From Leisingera sp. ANG-M1 (GTDB lineage: Bacteria; Pseudomonadota; Alphaproteobacteria; Rhodobacterales; Rhodobacteraceae): a stretch of DNA of 64,000 bases. The DNA is taken from contig NZ_JWLC01000020.1 in assembly GCF_000813745.1 (NCBI RefSeq), positions 62,001 through 126,000 on the forward strand. The letters run 5' to 3'. The position numbers were made by a program, and so were the translations under genes. The notes beneath the pieces were generated by a model, which was not told where the DNA came from, searched no databases, and was given only the letters and a program-made list of their open reading frames with translations. This document shows, one piece after another, positions 50,809-59,456 of this stretch. Position 1 is the first letter of the stretch, and each line of letters begins with the position of its first letter.

Positions 50809-51912
50809 TCAGGTGTAAGCTGCCACAGGGGCGCCTAGCACGCTGAAGTCGGGAACGATCCCCAGGCCGGGACGGTCCGGGGCGGTCATCTTGCCATTTA
50901 CGCGCTGCGGTGCCCCCGAGGCGATTGTCACCGTTCCATAACTGTTGAAGTCTGTGGCCGAGAAACAGAACTCTTCCGGCGTCGAGCGCGCTAAATGCGC
51001 AATCGCTGCGGTGGTAATGTCGCCGCCCCAAGTGTCCTCGATAGTCATCGGGATGCCTGAGGCCACGCATAAGTCGCGCATCAGTTTCGCACGGGTCAGG
51101 CCGCCGACCTTGGAGATCTTGAGGTTGATCACGTCCATCGCGTCCTCAGCAATACCCCGCACCAGCATGCCTGTGCCGTCAATCATCTCGTCCAGTACAA
51201 AGGGCAGGCCGGTGCGGCGGCGGATCGAGACGCTTTCCTCGTAGGTGGGGCAGGGCTGTTCGATATAGACATCAAGATCCTGCACCGCTGCAACGACCCG
51301 TGCCGCCTCGTGCCGGGTCCAGCCGGTGTTGGCGTCGGCGACCAGCAGGTCCGACGGTTTCAGCGCGGCGCGGGTGGCCCGGATGCGGTCAATATCGTCA
51401 TTGGCCGCGCCGCCTACCTTGAGCTGGAACTTGGTGTAGCCCTCAGCCGCATAGCCTTCGATCTTGGCGGCCATCTGCTCGGGGCTTTCCTGGCTGATCG
51501 CCCGGTACAGAGAAATCTCGTCCTGAGCAGCCCCGCCTAACAGATTGTAGACCGGCTGGCCGGTTGCCTTGCCCAGCAGGTCCCAGCAGGCGATATCAAC
51601 CGGCGCCTTGGCATAGGGGTGGCCGCGCAAGGCCGCGTCCATCCGCCGGTTGATGCCGCCGATGTTGAGCGGATCCTGCCCGATCAGATGCGGCGCCAGC
51701 TCCTGCAGCCCGGCCCGCACACCCAGCGCAAAGGACGGCAGATAGGCCGAGCCCAGCGGGCAGCATTCAGCGTATCCGGTCAGCCCCTCATCGGTCTCAA
51801 TGCCGATAACCGTGCTGTCGAAGACATCGATGTAATTGCCGTTGGACCAGCTGTAGCGGCCTTCCTTCAGCGGCAGGTCAACCTGCCAGACCTTGATCGC
51901 GGTGATTTTCAT
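50809..51912 (-). CDS. Enolase-superfamily (mandelate racemase/muconate lactonizing) enzyme, module B
   Basis: A 367-residue enolase-superfamily enzyme. Metal ligands Asp193, Glu218 and Asp241; acid/base lysines Lys165 (FQLKVGG) and Lys265 ([10 protein letters not shown]), the MLE arrangement. Segments such as [29 protein letters not shown] and EDTWGGDI resemble hydroxyproline-betaine 2-epimerase (HpbD) and cis-3-hydroxyproline dehydratase known from roseobacters; either reaction would fit. I start at the ATG at 51912 after GAGG. Last gene of the leftward module B transporter operon, 11 bases after the ATPase. Confidence 0.88.
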   Translation of the reverse strand: MKITAIKVWQVDLPLKEGRYSWSNGNYIDVFDSTVIGIETDEGLTGYAECCPLGSAYLPSFALGVRAGLQELAPHLIGQDPLNIGGINRRMDAALRGHPYAKAPVDIACWDLLGKATGQPVYNLLGGAAQDEISLYRAISQESPEQMAAKIEGYAAEGYTKFQLKVGGAANDDIDRIRATRAALKPSDLLVADANTGWTRHEAARVVAAVQDLDVYIEQPCPTYEESVSIRRRTGLPFVLDEMIDGTGMLVRGIAEDAMDVINLKISKVGGLTRAKLMRDLCVASGIPMTIEDTWGGDITTAAIAHLARSTPEEFCFSATDFNSYGTVTIASGAPQRVNGKMTAPDRPGLGIVPDFSVLGAPVAAYT

Positions 51913-51923
51913 GGGCCGCTTCC

Positions 51924-52646
51924 TCACTTCACCTTTGACAGGAATTTCTGCAGATGCTCCGACTTCGGCGCGCCGAAAAGCTCTTCGGGCGGGCTGATTT
52001 CCTCCATGATGCCCTGGTGGAAAAACGCCACCCGGTCCGAGACTTCGCGGGCAAAGCCCATTTCATGGGTGACGCAGATCATAGTCATGCCCTCCTCAGC
52101 CAGCAGCCGCATGGTATCCAGCACTTCGCCCACCAGTTCCGGATCCAGCGCCGATGTGGCCTCGTCGAACAGCATGTAGCTGGGCTCCATCGCCAGGGCG
52201 CGGGCGATGGCCAGGCGTTGCTGCTGGCCGCCCGACAGGGCCAAGGGGTAATTGTTCAGCTTGTCGCCCAGGCCGACATGCACCAGCTGCTGCTCGGCAA
52301 TCTCGCGTGCCCGGGCCTTGTCCAGCCCGCGCACGATGCGCGGCGCCAGCGCCACGTTTTCCAGCACCGTCAGATGCGGGAAGCTGTTCCACTGCTGGAA
52401 CACCATGCCCAAATTCTGGCGCAGCGTGTTGATGTTGGTGCCCTTGGCATGCACGTCGGTGCCGTCCACCAGCACGCTGCCCTGCTGAATCGCCTCCAGC
52501 GCGTTGATGCAGTAAAGCAGCGTCGACTTGCCGGAGCCCGAGGCGCCGATGACACTCAGCACCTCGCCCTTTTCAACATCCAGGTTGATGCCTTTCAGCA
52601 CATGCAGAGCGCCGAAATACTTATGCAGATCGCGGATTTCGATCAT
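51924..52646 (-). CDS. Polar amino-acid ABC transporter ATP-binding protein (module B)
   Basis: A 240-residue ABC ATPase of the GlnQ/HisP type: Walker [10 protein letters not shown], signature LSGGQQQR, Walker [14 protein letters not shown]-loop CVTHEMGF. Note Ala for the usual Pro in DEAT. I choose the ATG at 52646 because it overlaps the upstream permease stop by four bases (ATGA); a GTG three codons upstream is possible. It powers the two small permeases encoded upstream in this operon. Confidence 0.94.
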   Translation of the reverse strand: MIEIRDLHKYFGALHVLKGINLDVEKGEVLSVIGASGSGKSTLLYCINALEAIQQGSVLVDGTDVHAKGTNINTLRQNLGMVFQQWNSFPHLTVLENVALAPRIVRGLDKARAREIAEQQLVHVGLGDKLNNYPLALSGGQQQRLAIARALAMEPSYMLFDEATSALDPELVGEVLDTMRLLAEEGMTMICVTHEMGFAREVSDRVAFFHQGIMEEISPPEELFGAPKSEHLQKFLSKVK

Positions 52647-53305
52647 TGAGTCCACCTCTTTTCAAGCCGCGCGGCGTAGTGGGAAATCGGATATGACAGG
52701 GCAAAGTAGAACGCCCCTGCGATGGCCAGGATCAGGAAGGTTTCCTGGGTGCGGGTGATCAGGATCTGGCTGGCTTTGAGCAGCTCGACATAGCCCAGCA
52801 CCGACACCAGGGCGCTGTCCTTCATGACGCCCAGTGCGACGCCGATCCAGGCCGGGAACACGGCACGCAGACCGATGGGCCAGACCACATACCGCATGTC
52901 CTGCCAGTAGCTCATGCCCAGGCTGCGGGCGGCGCGGCGCATCGGGCCGCCCACGGCCTCGATCCCAGCCTGCGCCACCGTGGCCACATTGGCCGAGGTG
53001 TAGACGACCAGCACAATCAGCCCGGCCTCAAACGGGTTCAGCCGCAGCCCGATCATCGGCGCAAAGTTGAAGAACAGCACCAGCTGGATGATCAGCGGCA
53101 CCGAGCGGAACACATCCAGCACCGGCGCCAGAGTCAGCGCTCCTGCCCTGCGGCTAACGCTGAGCAGCCAGCCGAAGACAACGCCCATGGCACTGCCGAA
53201 GGTGATGGCCAGGATGGAAATCCACATAGATTTGAGTGCGGCTTCGCCGAGGAACCAGAGATCGTTCAGCGTGAAGCCGGAAAAGAAAGTTGCGGTAGGT
53301 TGCAT
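52643..53305 (-). CDS. Polar amino-acid ABC transporter permease (module B)
   Basis: A 220-residue HisM/HisQ-type inner-membrane permease with about five spans. The coupling loop is GGPMRRAARSLGMSYWQ near residues 138-154. It is of the usual short length, unlike the long Aap permeases of module A. It is coupled to the ATPase gene by ATGA overlap and follows the other permease after 12 bases. Confidence 0.93.
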   Translation of the reverse strand: MQPTATFFSGFTLNDLWFLGEAALKSMWISILAITFGSAMGVVFGWLLSVSRRAGALTLAPVLDVFRSVPLIIQLVLFFNFAPMIGLRLNPFEAGLIVLVVYTSANVATVAQAGIEAVGGPMRRAARSLGMSYWQDMRYVVWPIGLRAVFPAWIGVALGVMKDSALVSVLGYVELLKASQILITRTQETFLILAIAGAFYFALSYPISHYAARLEKRWTQ

Positions 53306-53317
53306 GCCGGCCCTTCC

Positions 53318-53977
53318 TCAATATCTGAACAGGCGCACGGCCAGCAGCCGGGAAGCGCCCAGGATGAGCTTGACGATCACGTAGTAGATCACCGCGGTAA
53401 CCGCGAAATACTCGAAGATCCGGAAGGTCTTGGAGGCAAAGAACTGGGTTTCGCCCGACAGTTCGCGGAACCCCACCAGCATGCCCAGCGACGAGATCAG
53501 CACCGCCCAGACCATCTGGTTGGTGATCGGCAGATAGACGATGCGCAGCACCTGCGGGATGACGATCCGGGTATAGGCCTGAAACGCCGTCATGCCGAGG
53601 CTGCGGGAGGCGCGGATCTGGGTCTCCGGCACGGCGCCGAAGCCGCCGCGGAAGTTTTCCGCCAGATAGCCTGCGTTGTTGAAGCTCAGCGCCAGGAGCA
53701 CGATCATATACGGGCTCAGATGCAGCCCGAATGAGCCGAGCCCGAAGCCGAAGAAGAACAGCTGGAACAGCGCCGGCGTGTTGCGGGCCAGCTCGACCCA
53801 GGCCGAGGCCAGCCATTTGACCGGCCCGGTCATATGCAGCCGGATCAGCGCCAAGCCCAGCCCGATCACGATGCCGAAGACGATGGAGATGGCAGCGACC
53901 TGCAGGGTCAGCAGCGACGCCTCCAAGAGCTCGGGCAGCGCCTTGATCACCGGTTTCCAGTGAAAGTTGTAGTCCAC
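53318..53977 (-). CDS. Polar amino-acid ABC transporter permease (module B)
   Basis: A 219-residue HisM/HisQ-type permease, partner of the one at 52643. The coupling loop is TQIRASRSLGMTAFQAY near residues 138-155, and the first span begins near residue 20. It follows the binding-protein gene after 63 bases containing a strong hairpin. The two permeases probably form a heterodimer. Confidence 0.93.
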   Translation of the reverse strand: MDYNFHWKPVIKALPELLEASLLTLQVAAISIVFGIVIGLGLALIRLHMTGPVKWLASAWVELARNTPALFQLFFFGFGLGSFGLHLSPYMIVLLALSFNNAGYLAENFRGGFGAVPETQIRASRSLGMTAFQAYTRIVIPQVLRIVYLPITNQMVWAVLISSLGMLVGFRELSGETQFFASKTFRIFEYFAVTAVIYYVIVKLILGASRLLAVRLFRY

Positions 53978-53997
53978 GGGTCTACTCCCTTTGGAAC

Positions 53998-54029
53998 CGC
54001 TCCCCGGCCCGATGGCGGACCGGGGAGCG
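53998..54029 (-). other. Intercistronic hairpin behind the module B binding-protein gene
   Basis: A perfect 10-bp stem (CGCTCCCCGG / CCGGGGAGCG) with a 12-base loop between the binding-protein stop and the first permease. It sits at the same operon position as the hairpins at 25331, 28578 and 39833. Confidence 0.65.
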
Positions 54030-54040
54030 CGGGTGCCGGA

Positions 54041-54850
54041 TCAGTAGTAGACGCCGGGAATGCGCAGCTCGGGCGCTTCACCGCCGACATATTTGCCCCA
54101 CAGCTCCTGGTAACGGCCGGAGCGCACCTGATGGGTCACAAACAGGTTGAGGTAGTTAAGCCAGGTGACATCGGTGCGCGGGCCGACAACCGAGGTGTAA
54201 TCGGTACCCCAGGGCATCCGCGGGCCTGCCACCAGGCTGTCATACTGCTGGGTCACCGGCAGCACTGCAGTATTGGTTGTGATGCCCGCATCTGCCTTGC
54301 CCTGAGCCACCGCCAGAAAGACTTCGTTTTCGGACTGGTAGCCCTGGTAGTTGCCCTCTTCGCCCCATTCCTTGGCGATCTTCAGCCATTCCTGCTCGGG
54401 GACGGTGCCGACAGCCGCCGCCACCCGCTTGCCGCGCAGGTCCTCAAAACTTTGGATGCCGGTGTCGGCGCCAACCACGACCTGCGCATAGTAGATCGCA
54501 TAAGGTACCGAGAAGCCCACGGTCTTGGCACGCGCCAGCGAATCCGAGGTGCCGCCGAACACCACATCGGCGCGGTTGGTGACGATCACCGGCAGCCGTT
54601 CGGCCCAGGTCACCGGAATGATTTCCGCCTCAACCTCCAGCGCTGCTGCCAGGTCAGTGCAATAATCGACGTCAAACCCGGCCGGGTTGTTGTTGGCATC
54701 GCGGTAGCCGATCGGAGGGAAATCCAGCACCACACCGCAGCGCAGCACGCCCTCGTCGATCACATCGTCCAGCTTGTCCGCTGCCGCGGCGCCGGCACCA
54801 AGCCACAGCGCTGCGGCGGCTGCAGTCAGGATCTTTGTTGCTTTGATCAT
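54041..54850 (-). CDS. Polar amino-acid ABC transporter substrate-binding protein (module B)
   Basis: A 269-residue periplasmic binding protein (SBP_bac_3 fold) with signal peptide (MIKATK start, cleavage after AAAA near residue 24). Features: GVLRCGVVLDFPPIGYRDANN and GFDVDYCTDLAAALEVE at the start of the mature domain, and ADVVFGGTSDSLARAKTVGFS. I start at the ATG at 54850, preceded by GGGAGAAG; a longer frame is not supported. First gene of the module B transporter operon, directly behind the GTCGAC array. Different subfamily from the module A binding protein. Confidence 0.93.
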   Translation of the reverse strand: MIKATKILTAAAAALWLGAGAAAADKLDDVIDEGVLRCGVVLDFPPIGYRDANNNPAGFDVDYCTDLAAALEVEAEIIPVTWAERLPVIVTNRADVVFGGTSDSLARAKTVGFSVPYAIYYAQVVVGADTGIQSFEDLRGKRVAAAVGTVPEQEWLKIAKEWGEEGNYQGYQSENEVFLAVAQGKADAGITTNTAVLPVTQQYDSLVAGPRMPWGTDYTSVVGPRTDVTWLNYLNLFVTHQVRSGRYQELWGKYVGGEAPELRIPGVYY

Positions 54851-54917
54851 TTCTCTTCTCCCTGTGTCCACCGGCGTTCCGGTGCAATGGGGGCCTGAGT
54901 ATCAAGTTGAGCGCAAT

Positions 54918-54950
54918 TTGTCGACATTTTAGTCGACAAATAAGTCGACA
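54918..54950. promoter_or_regulatory. Candidate GntR operator array, module B
   Basis: Three GTCGAC cores at 54920, 54932 and 54944, exactly 12 bases apart, in an AT-rich stretch 68 bases upstream of the binding-protein start. The first copy reads TTGTCGACATTTT, identical over 13 bases to the module A site at 26416. The array lies between the GntR terminator and the transporter start, where a repressor would block the transporter promoter. Confidence 0.8.
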
Positions 54951-54991
54951 GGAAACCGGCAAAATTGGAAGGCGACCTCTTATGCGTTGAT

Positions 54992-55022
54992 AAAAAACAA
55001 AAAAGCGCGCCCATTGGCGCGC
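54992..55022 (-). terminator. Intrinsic terminator of the module B GntR gene
   Basis: A perfect 7-bp GC stem (GCGCGCC / GGCGCGC, 4-base loop) 43 bases past the GntR stop. On the minus strand it is followed by TTTTTTGTTTTTT. This is the clearest Rho-independent terminator in the window and separates the regulator from the transporter operon that follows in the same direction. Confidence 0.88.
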
Positions 55023-55064
55023 CCTTACCTTGCTTCATTTCAGGAGATTCACCTCCGGCGGGTC

Positions 55065-55763
55065 TTAATATTCCACCGAATACCCGGTCATTTGCCGGCT
55101 GCCGAGGTAGCTGAGGAATCGCTGCTGCATCTCGATGGTGTGCTCGCGGGCATAGCGCTCGGCCCGCTCCGGATCCCGGGCTTCGATGGCGGCGATCAGA
55201 TTGTCGTGGCCGCCCAGCAGCTCAACCGGCAGCACATCGCCGTAGGATTTGAAATACAGCCGCAGGAACCGGCGCCCGTCGTCCAGAAGCTGGGCATAGG
55301 CCTCTTCCAGGTACTTGTTGTTGGTGGCCTGGGCGATGGCGACATGGAAATCGCGGTTGCACAGGATCATGCCCAGCACATCATTGGCCTTCACCGCATC
55401 GACAAACCGCTGCTGTGCCTCTTTGATCAGCTCCAGCCCGCGGTCGCTGCGCACCTCTGCGGCCAGCCGCGAGGCGGCGCGCTGCACCAGGTCCAGCGTG
55501 TCGACATATTGCGGAAACTCCTGGATCCGCAGCTGGGCAACAATGGTGCCCTTGTTGGGCAGGGTCTGCAGCAGCGACTCCGACACCAGCCGCACCAAAG
55601 CCTCCCGCACCGGCGACCGCGACACCCCGAATCGCGTCGCCAAACGCGACTCATCCACCAGCTCTCCGGGCTGCATTTCCAGCGACAGGATTTCATCCCT
55701 GAGCGTCTCGTAAATCGTCAGGGCGCCAAAGCCGCGCGCATTTTTCCGTTTGTCTGTTGCCAT
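55065..55763 (-). CDS. GntR-family regulator, FadR subfamily (module B)
   Basis: A 232-residue regulator paralogous to the one at 26540. Winged helix with LRDEILSLEMQPGELVDESRL and recognition helix SRSPVREALVRL (about 49-60); FCD ligand domain with NRDFHVAIA and GGHDNLIAAI...REH metal/effector residues. It sits between the leftward transporter operon and the rightward enzyme operon of module B and probably controls both. The near-identical recognition helix of the module A protein implies overlapping operator use. Confidence 0.93.
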   Translation of the reverse strand: MATDKRKNARGFGALTIYETLRDEILSLEMQPGELVDESRLATRFGVSRSPVREALVRLVSESLLQTLPNKGTIVAQLRIQEFPQYVDTLDLVQRAASRLAAEVRSDRGLELIKEAQQRFVDAVKANDVLGMILCNRDFHVAIAQATNNKYLEEAYAQLLDDGRRFLRLYFKSYGDVLPVELLGGHDNLIAAIEARDPERAERYAREHTIEMQQRFLSYLGSRQMTGYSVEY

Positions 55764-55849
55764 TTATCCAACCCGCCTTTCGGCTTCACTATCCCATCTG
55801 ACAGGTCTGAATTCAAGCTGGACATCCCTGGCCGTCTTTGTTGTATATT

Positions 55850-55875
55850 GTTTGTCGGCAAGTTTGCATACAAAC
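55850..55875 (+). promoter_or_regulatory. Imperfect palindrome upstream of the module B enzyme operon
   Basis: GTTTGT (55850-55855) and ACAAAC (55870-55875) form a 6-bp inverted repeat with a 14-base spacer, inside an AT-rich patch 29 bases before the DapA-family start. The first arm continues as GTTTGTCGGC, a weak relative of the TTGTCGAC motif. Probably the control region of the enzyme operon, but the binding protein is not proven. Confidence 0.45.
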
Positions 55876-55903
55876 CGCCGGCATGGCGAACAGGAGAAAC
55901 AGA

Positions 55904-56809
55904 ATGCGCTTCACCGGAATCTACACCCCGATCATCACCCCGTTCCTCGACGACGGATCGATTGATTGGGACGGCTACGCGGACGTCATCGAATGGCAGA
56001 TCGAAAACGGCGTGGCCGGGATTATCGTGGGCGGCTCCACCGGCGAGTTTTACGCGCTGTCCAAGGAAGAGCGGATCCAGCAGTTCCGCTTTGCTGCTGA
56101 GCGGATCAACGGCCGGGTGGAGCTGATGGCCGGCGTCAACGACATCCGGGTCGAGGAATGCCTGGAGATTGTTGCAGCAGCGAAAGAGGCTGGCGCCCAG
56201 TCGCTGCTGGTGGCGGCACCGCCCTATTCGCTGCCCTCCGAGGCCGAGCTGGCGCATCATGTACTCAAGATCGCCGAAGCAGGGCTGCCGATCATGCTCT
56301 ACAACTACCCGGGCCGCACCGGCGTTGAGATGGGCGAGGAGTTCCTGTCGATCGTGTCGCAAAACCCGCTGGTCTGCGCGATCAAGGAATCCAGCGGCGA
56401 CTACAGCCGCCTGCCTTTTCTGGCCCGCAACTACCCCGGCATCGAACTGGTTGTCGGCGGCGAGGAGCAGGTGCTGGAGTTCGCCGCCTGGGGCGCCAAG
56501 GCCTGGGTCTGCGCCAGCGCCAATATCTTCCCGGCGGAATGCGTGAAGTTTATGGAAATCGCCGCCAGCGGCGCCGATCAGGCGCAGGCACGGCAGCTGA
56601 TGGCCGCCTTCATGCCCCTGATGGGTATTCTCGAACAGGGCGGCAAGTTCCTGCAATGCGTCAAACACGGCTGCGCCGAACAGGGCCGCCCTTCTGGCAT
56701 CGTGCGGCCGCCGCTGCTGCCGATGGACGACGCGCTGAAGCAGGAGATGAGCGGCATCACTGCCGCCACACGCCAGGACGTGAACGCAATCCTCAACGCA
56801 AAAGGCTGA
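55904..56809 (+). CDS. DapA/NAL-family lyase (module B)
   Basis: A 301-residue Schiff-base lyase of the dihydrodipicolinate synthase family: Lys161 (AIKESSG), Tyr133 (LYNYP), GGSTGEF loop (44-49). I start at the ATG at 55904 (MRFTGIYTP), 8 bases after AGGAG; an upstream frame adds 22 unlikely residues. In this operon the best fit is deamination/dehydration of pyrroline-4-hydroxy-2-carboxylate to alpha-ketoglutarate semialdehyde. First gene of the rightward module B enzyme operon; paralogue of 19735 but not a close copy. Confidence 0.9.
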   Translation: MRFTGIYTPIITPFLDDGSIDWDGYADVIEWQIENGVAGIIVGGSTGEFYALSKEERIQQFRFAAERINGRVELMAGVNDIRVEECLEIVAAAKEAGAQSLLVAAPPYSLPSEAELAHHVLKIAEAGLPIMLYNYPGRTGVEMGEEFLSIVSQNPLVCAIKESSGDYSRLPFLARNYPGIELVVGGEEQVLEFAAWGAKAWVCASANIFPAECVKFMEIAASGADQAQARQLMAAFMPLMGILEQGGKFLQCVKHGCAEQGRPSGIVRPPLLPMDDALKQEMSGITAATRQDVNAILNAKG

Positions 56810-56813
56810 TCCC

Positions 56814-58328
56814 ATGTCCGATCTTTTGACCAAGGAAGACTATCAGGCGGTGGCCGCGGGGCTCAGCCTGCCCACCGAAGCCTTCCTCAACGGCGCCTTC
56901 CGCAAGCCTAATGCAGGCAAGACCATGAAGACCGTCAACCCGGCCACCGGCCAGGTGCTGGCGCAGATCTCGGCCTGCGACGCATCCGATGTCGACGATG
57001 CGGTGGCCGCCGCCAAGGCCGCCTTCGAGGGCGGCAGCTGGTCGCAGCGCCATCCGGGTGAACGCAAGGCAGTGCTGCTGCAGCTGGCGCAGCTGATAGA
57101 GGACAATCAGACCGAACTGGCGGTGCTGGAAAGCCTGGAAAGCGGCAAACCGATCAGCGAATGCGTGCAGACCGATCTGCCGGAAACCATCAGCACCATT
57201 CGCTGGCACGCCGAGGCGATCGACAAGCTCTATGATCAGGTGTCGCCGGCCAACGCAGACGGTATCGGGCTGATCGTGCGCGAGCCGCTGGGGGTGGCGG
57301 GCTGTGTGCTGCCCTGGAACTTCCCGCTGATGATGCTGGCCTGGAAGATCGGCCCGGCGCTGGCGGGCGGCAACAGTGTGGTGGTGAAACCGGCCGAACA
57401 GACCTCTATGACTGCGCTGCGGGTGGCTGAACTGGCGCATCAGGCCGGCATCCCGGCGGGCGTGCTGAACGTGCTGCCGGGCCTCGGTCCGGATGTGGGC
57501 GAGCCGATGGGGCGCCATCCGGATATCCAGGCGCTTTCCTTCACCGGCTCGACCGAGGTCGGGCGGCTGTTCCTGGAGTTCTCGGCACAAAGCAACCTCA
57601 AGAAAGTGATCCTGGAATGCGGCGGTAAGAACCCCGCGGTGGTGCTGTCGGATGCCGGCAATCTGGACGCTGTGGCCGAACACGCGGTCTTTGCCGCGCT
57701 GTGGAACATGGGGCAGAACTGCACCGCCAACTCGCGGCTGATCGTGCACAAGGATCTGGCGGGCGAGCTGCTCGCCAAGGTGCAGGAGAAGCTGGCAGAG
57801 TGGCACACCGGCGATCCGCTGGAGCCTTCCAACCAGCTGGGCGCCATCATCTCGCAGGAGCAGTACGGCAAAATCCTTGGCTACATCCAATCGGCCAAGG
57901 ATCAGGGCGCCGAACTGGCGGCCGGCGGCAAGGCCATCGAACGGGACGGCGGGTTGTTCATCGAGCCGACGCTGTTCACTGGTGTCACGCCGAGCATGAC
58001 CATCGCCCAGGAAGAAATCTTTGGCCCGGTCTTTGCGATGATGGTTGTCGGCAGCGACGAGGAGGCCATCAAGCTGGCCAATGACACCTGCTACGGGCTG
58101 CAGGCCTCGCTTTACACGTCCAATGTGACCAAGGCGCATAAATACGGGCGGATGCTGCAGGCGGGCACGGTCTCGGTGAACTGCTACGGCGAAGGTGACA
58201 TCACCACGCCCTTCGGCGGCTACAAGCTGTCGGGCTTCGGCGGCCGCGACAACTCGCTGATGGCGCATGACCAGTACACCGAGACCAAGACGCTGTGGAT
58301 CGACATCAGCGCCGATCCGGCGGCCTGA
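56814..58328 (+). CDS. Aldehyde dehydrogenase (module B)
   Basis: A 504-residue aldehyde dehydrogenase with catalytic Asn169 (PWNF), Glu268 (LECGGKNP) and Cys303 (GQNCTANSR). The sequence is of the PuuC/gamma-aminobutyraldehyde-dehydrogenase-like branch and differs clearly from the module A enzyme at 16916, so the two were not produced by a recent duplication. It follows the DapA-family gene after 4 bases. Expected substrate in a hydroxyproline-type route: alpha-ketoglutarate semialdehyde. A 7-bp hairpin follows the stop. Confidence 0.93.
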   Translation: MSDLLTKEDYQAVAAGLSLPTEAFLNGAFRKPNAGKTMKTVNPATGQVLAQISACDASDVDDAVAAAKAAFEGGSWSQRHPGERKAVLLQLAQLIEDNQTELAVLESLESGKPISECVQTDLPETISTIRWHAEAIDKLYDQVSPANADGIGLIVREPLGVAGCVLPWNFPLMMLAWKIGPALAGGNSVVVKPAEQTSMTALRVAELAHQAGIPAGVLNVLPGLGPDVGEPMGRHPDIQALSFTGSTEVGRLFLEFSAQSNLKKVILECGGKNPAVVLSDAGNLDAVAEHAVFAALWNMGQNCTANSRLIVHKDLAGELLAKVQEKLAEWHTGDPLEPSNQLGAIISQEQYGKILGYIQSAKDQGAELAAGGKAIERDGGLFIEPTLFTGVTPSMTIAQEEIFGPVFAMMVVGSDEEAIKLANDTCYGLQASLYTSNVTKAHKYGRMLQAGTVSVNCYGEGDITTPFGGYKLSGFGGRDNSLMAHDQYTETKTLWIDISADPAA

Positions 58329-58343
58329 TCCTAAGACTGTACT

Positions 58344-58368
58344 GGCTGGCGGCCCTACGCTGCCAGCC
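58344..58368 (+). other. Intercistronic hairpin between aldehyde dehydrogenase and racemase-family genes
   Basis: A 7-bp perfect stem (GGCTGGC / GCCAGCC) with an 11-base loop in the 89-base gap. No U-tract. It may adjust the relative mRNA level of the two halves of the operon. Confidence 0.45.
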
Positions 58369-58417
58369 GGCACCCCGAAAGATTGCACTGAACAGGCCCA
58401 GCCAAAAGGACGTCAGC

Positions 58418-59452
58418 ATGCGCTGGAAAAAGACAATCACTATGGTCGAGGCTCATGCAGAGGGCGAAGTCGGCCGCATCGTCACCGGCGGCGTCCTGGA
58501 CGTGCCCGGCCGGACCATGCTGGACAAGATGAACCACATCAACCAGGTGGACGACAGCCTGCGCCGCTTCCTGGTGAACGAGCCGCGTGGCTGCGCCCAG
58601 ATGAGCACCAACCTGCTGCTGCCCAAAACCCACTCGGACGCCGACGCCGCCTATATGATCTTTCAGGGCGACAAGGCGCATGCGATGTCCGGCTCCAACA
58701 GCATCTGCCTGGTCACCGTGCTGCTGGAAACCGGCATGGTCGAGATGGTCGAGCCGGAAACCATTGTCACGCTGGAAACCCCCGCCGGGCTGGTGCGGGC
58801 GCGGGCCGCCTGCAAGGACGGCAAATGCGAGCGGGTGACCCTGGACATGCCGCCCTCTTACGCCGACCAGCTGGATGCGGTGGTCGAGGTTGAGGGGCTG
58901 GGCAAGGTCACCGTCGACATTGCTTTTGGCGGCATCTTCTACGGGCTGATCGATCCGGCGCAGTTCGGGTTGCGGATCACACCGGAGAACGCGCGCAAGC
59001 TGGTGGAGATCGGCTGCCGGGTACACCGGGCGATCAATGCCCAGCTGGAGGTGCGGCACCCGCAGCTCGAGGGGCTTGAGGGCATCTCCTACACGATGTT
59101 TGTCAGCCACGACGATGACGGCACCATGAAAGGCGCCACCATCCTACCGCCCGGGCGCATCGACCGTTCGCCCTGCGGCACCGGCAATTCGGCCCGGCTG
59201 GCCTGCATGCATGCGCGCGGCTTGGTCGCCGAGGGCTCCACCCATACCGCCCGCTCGGTCATCGACAGCACCTTTGAGGTGACCGTCACCGGCACAACCG
59301 AGGTCGCGGGCCGCCCGGCAATTCTGCCGCGTGTGTCCGGGCGCGGATGGGTGCATGGCATCCACCAGATCGGGCTGGATCCCTCCGACCCCTACCCGCT
59401 TGGCTATATGGTCGCCGACTGCTGGGGCGACGCCTTTGACTTGCTGAGCTGA
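58418..59452 (+). CDS. Proline racemase superfamily enzyme with Ser91/Cys253 pair (module B)
   Basis: A 344-residue member of the proline racemase superfamily. As in its module A paralogue, the first catalytic position is Ser91 (MSGSN) and the second Cys253 (DRSPCGTGNSA). I start at the ATG at 58418 (MRWKKT), 8 bases after AAGGA. Expected reactions: 4-hydroxyproline 2-epimerisation or trans-3-hydroxyproline dehydration; the Ser/Cys pair prevents a firm choice. It lies between the aldehyde dehydrogenase and the DadA-like gene (4-base gap to the latter). Confidence 0.9.
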   Translation: MRWKKTITMVEAHAEGEVGRIVTGGVLDVPGRTMLDKMNHINQVDDSLRRFLVNEPRGCAQMSTNLLLPKTHSDADAAYMIFQGDKAHAMSGSNSICLVTVLLETGMVEMVEPETIVTLETPAGLVRARAACKDGKCERVTLDMPPSYADQLDAVVEVEGLGKVTVDIAFGGIFYGLIDPAQFGLRITPENARKLVEIGCRVHRAINAQLEVRHPQLEGLEGISYTMFVSHDDDGTMKGATILPPGRIDRSPCGTGNSARLACMHARGLVAEGSTHTARSVIDSTFEVTVTGTTEVAGRPAILPRVSGRGWVHGIHQIGLDPSDPYPLGYMVADCWGDAFDLLS

Positions 59453-59456
59453 CCAG

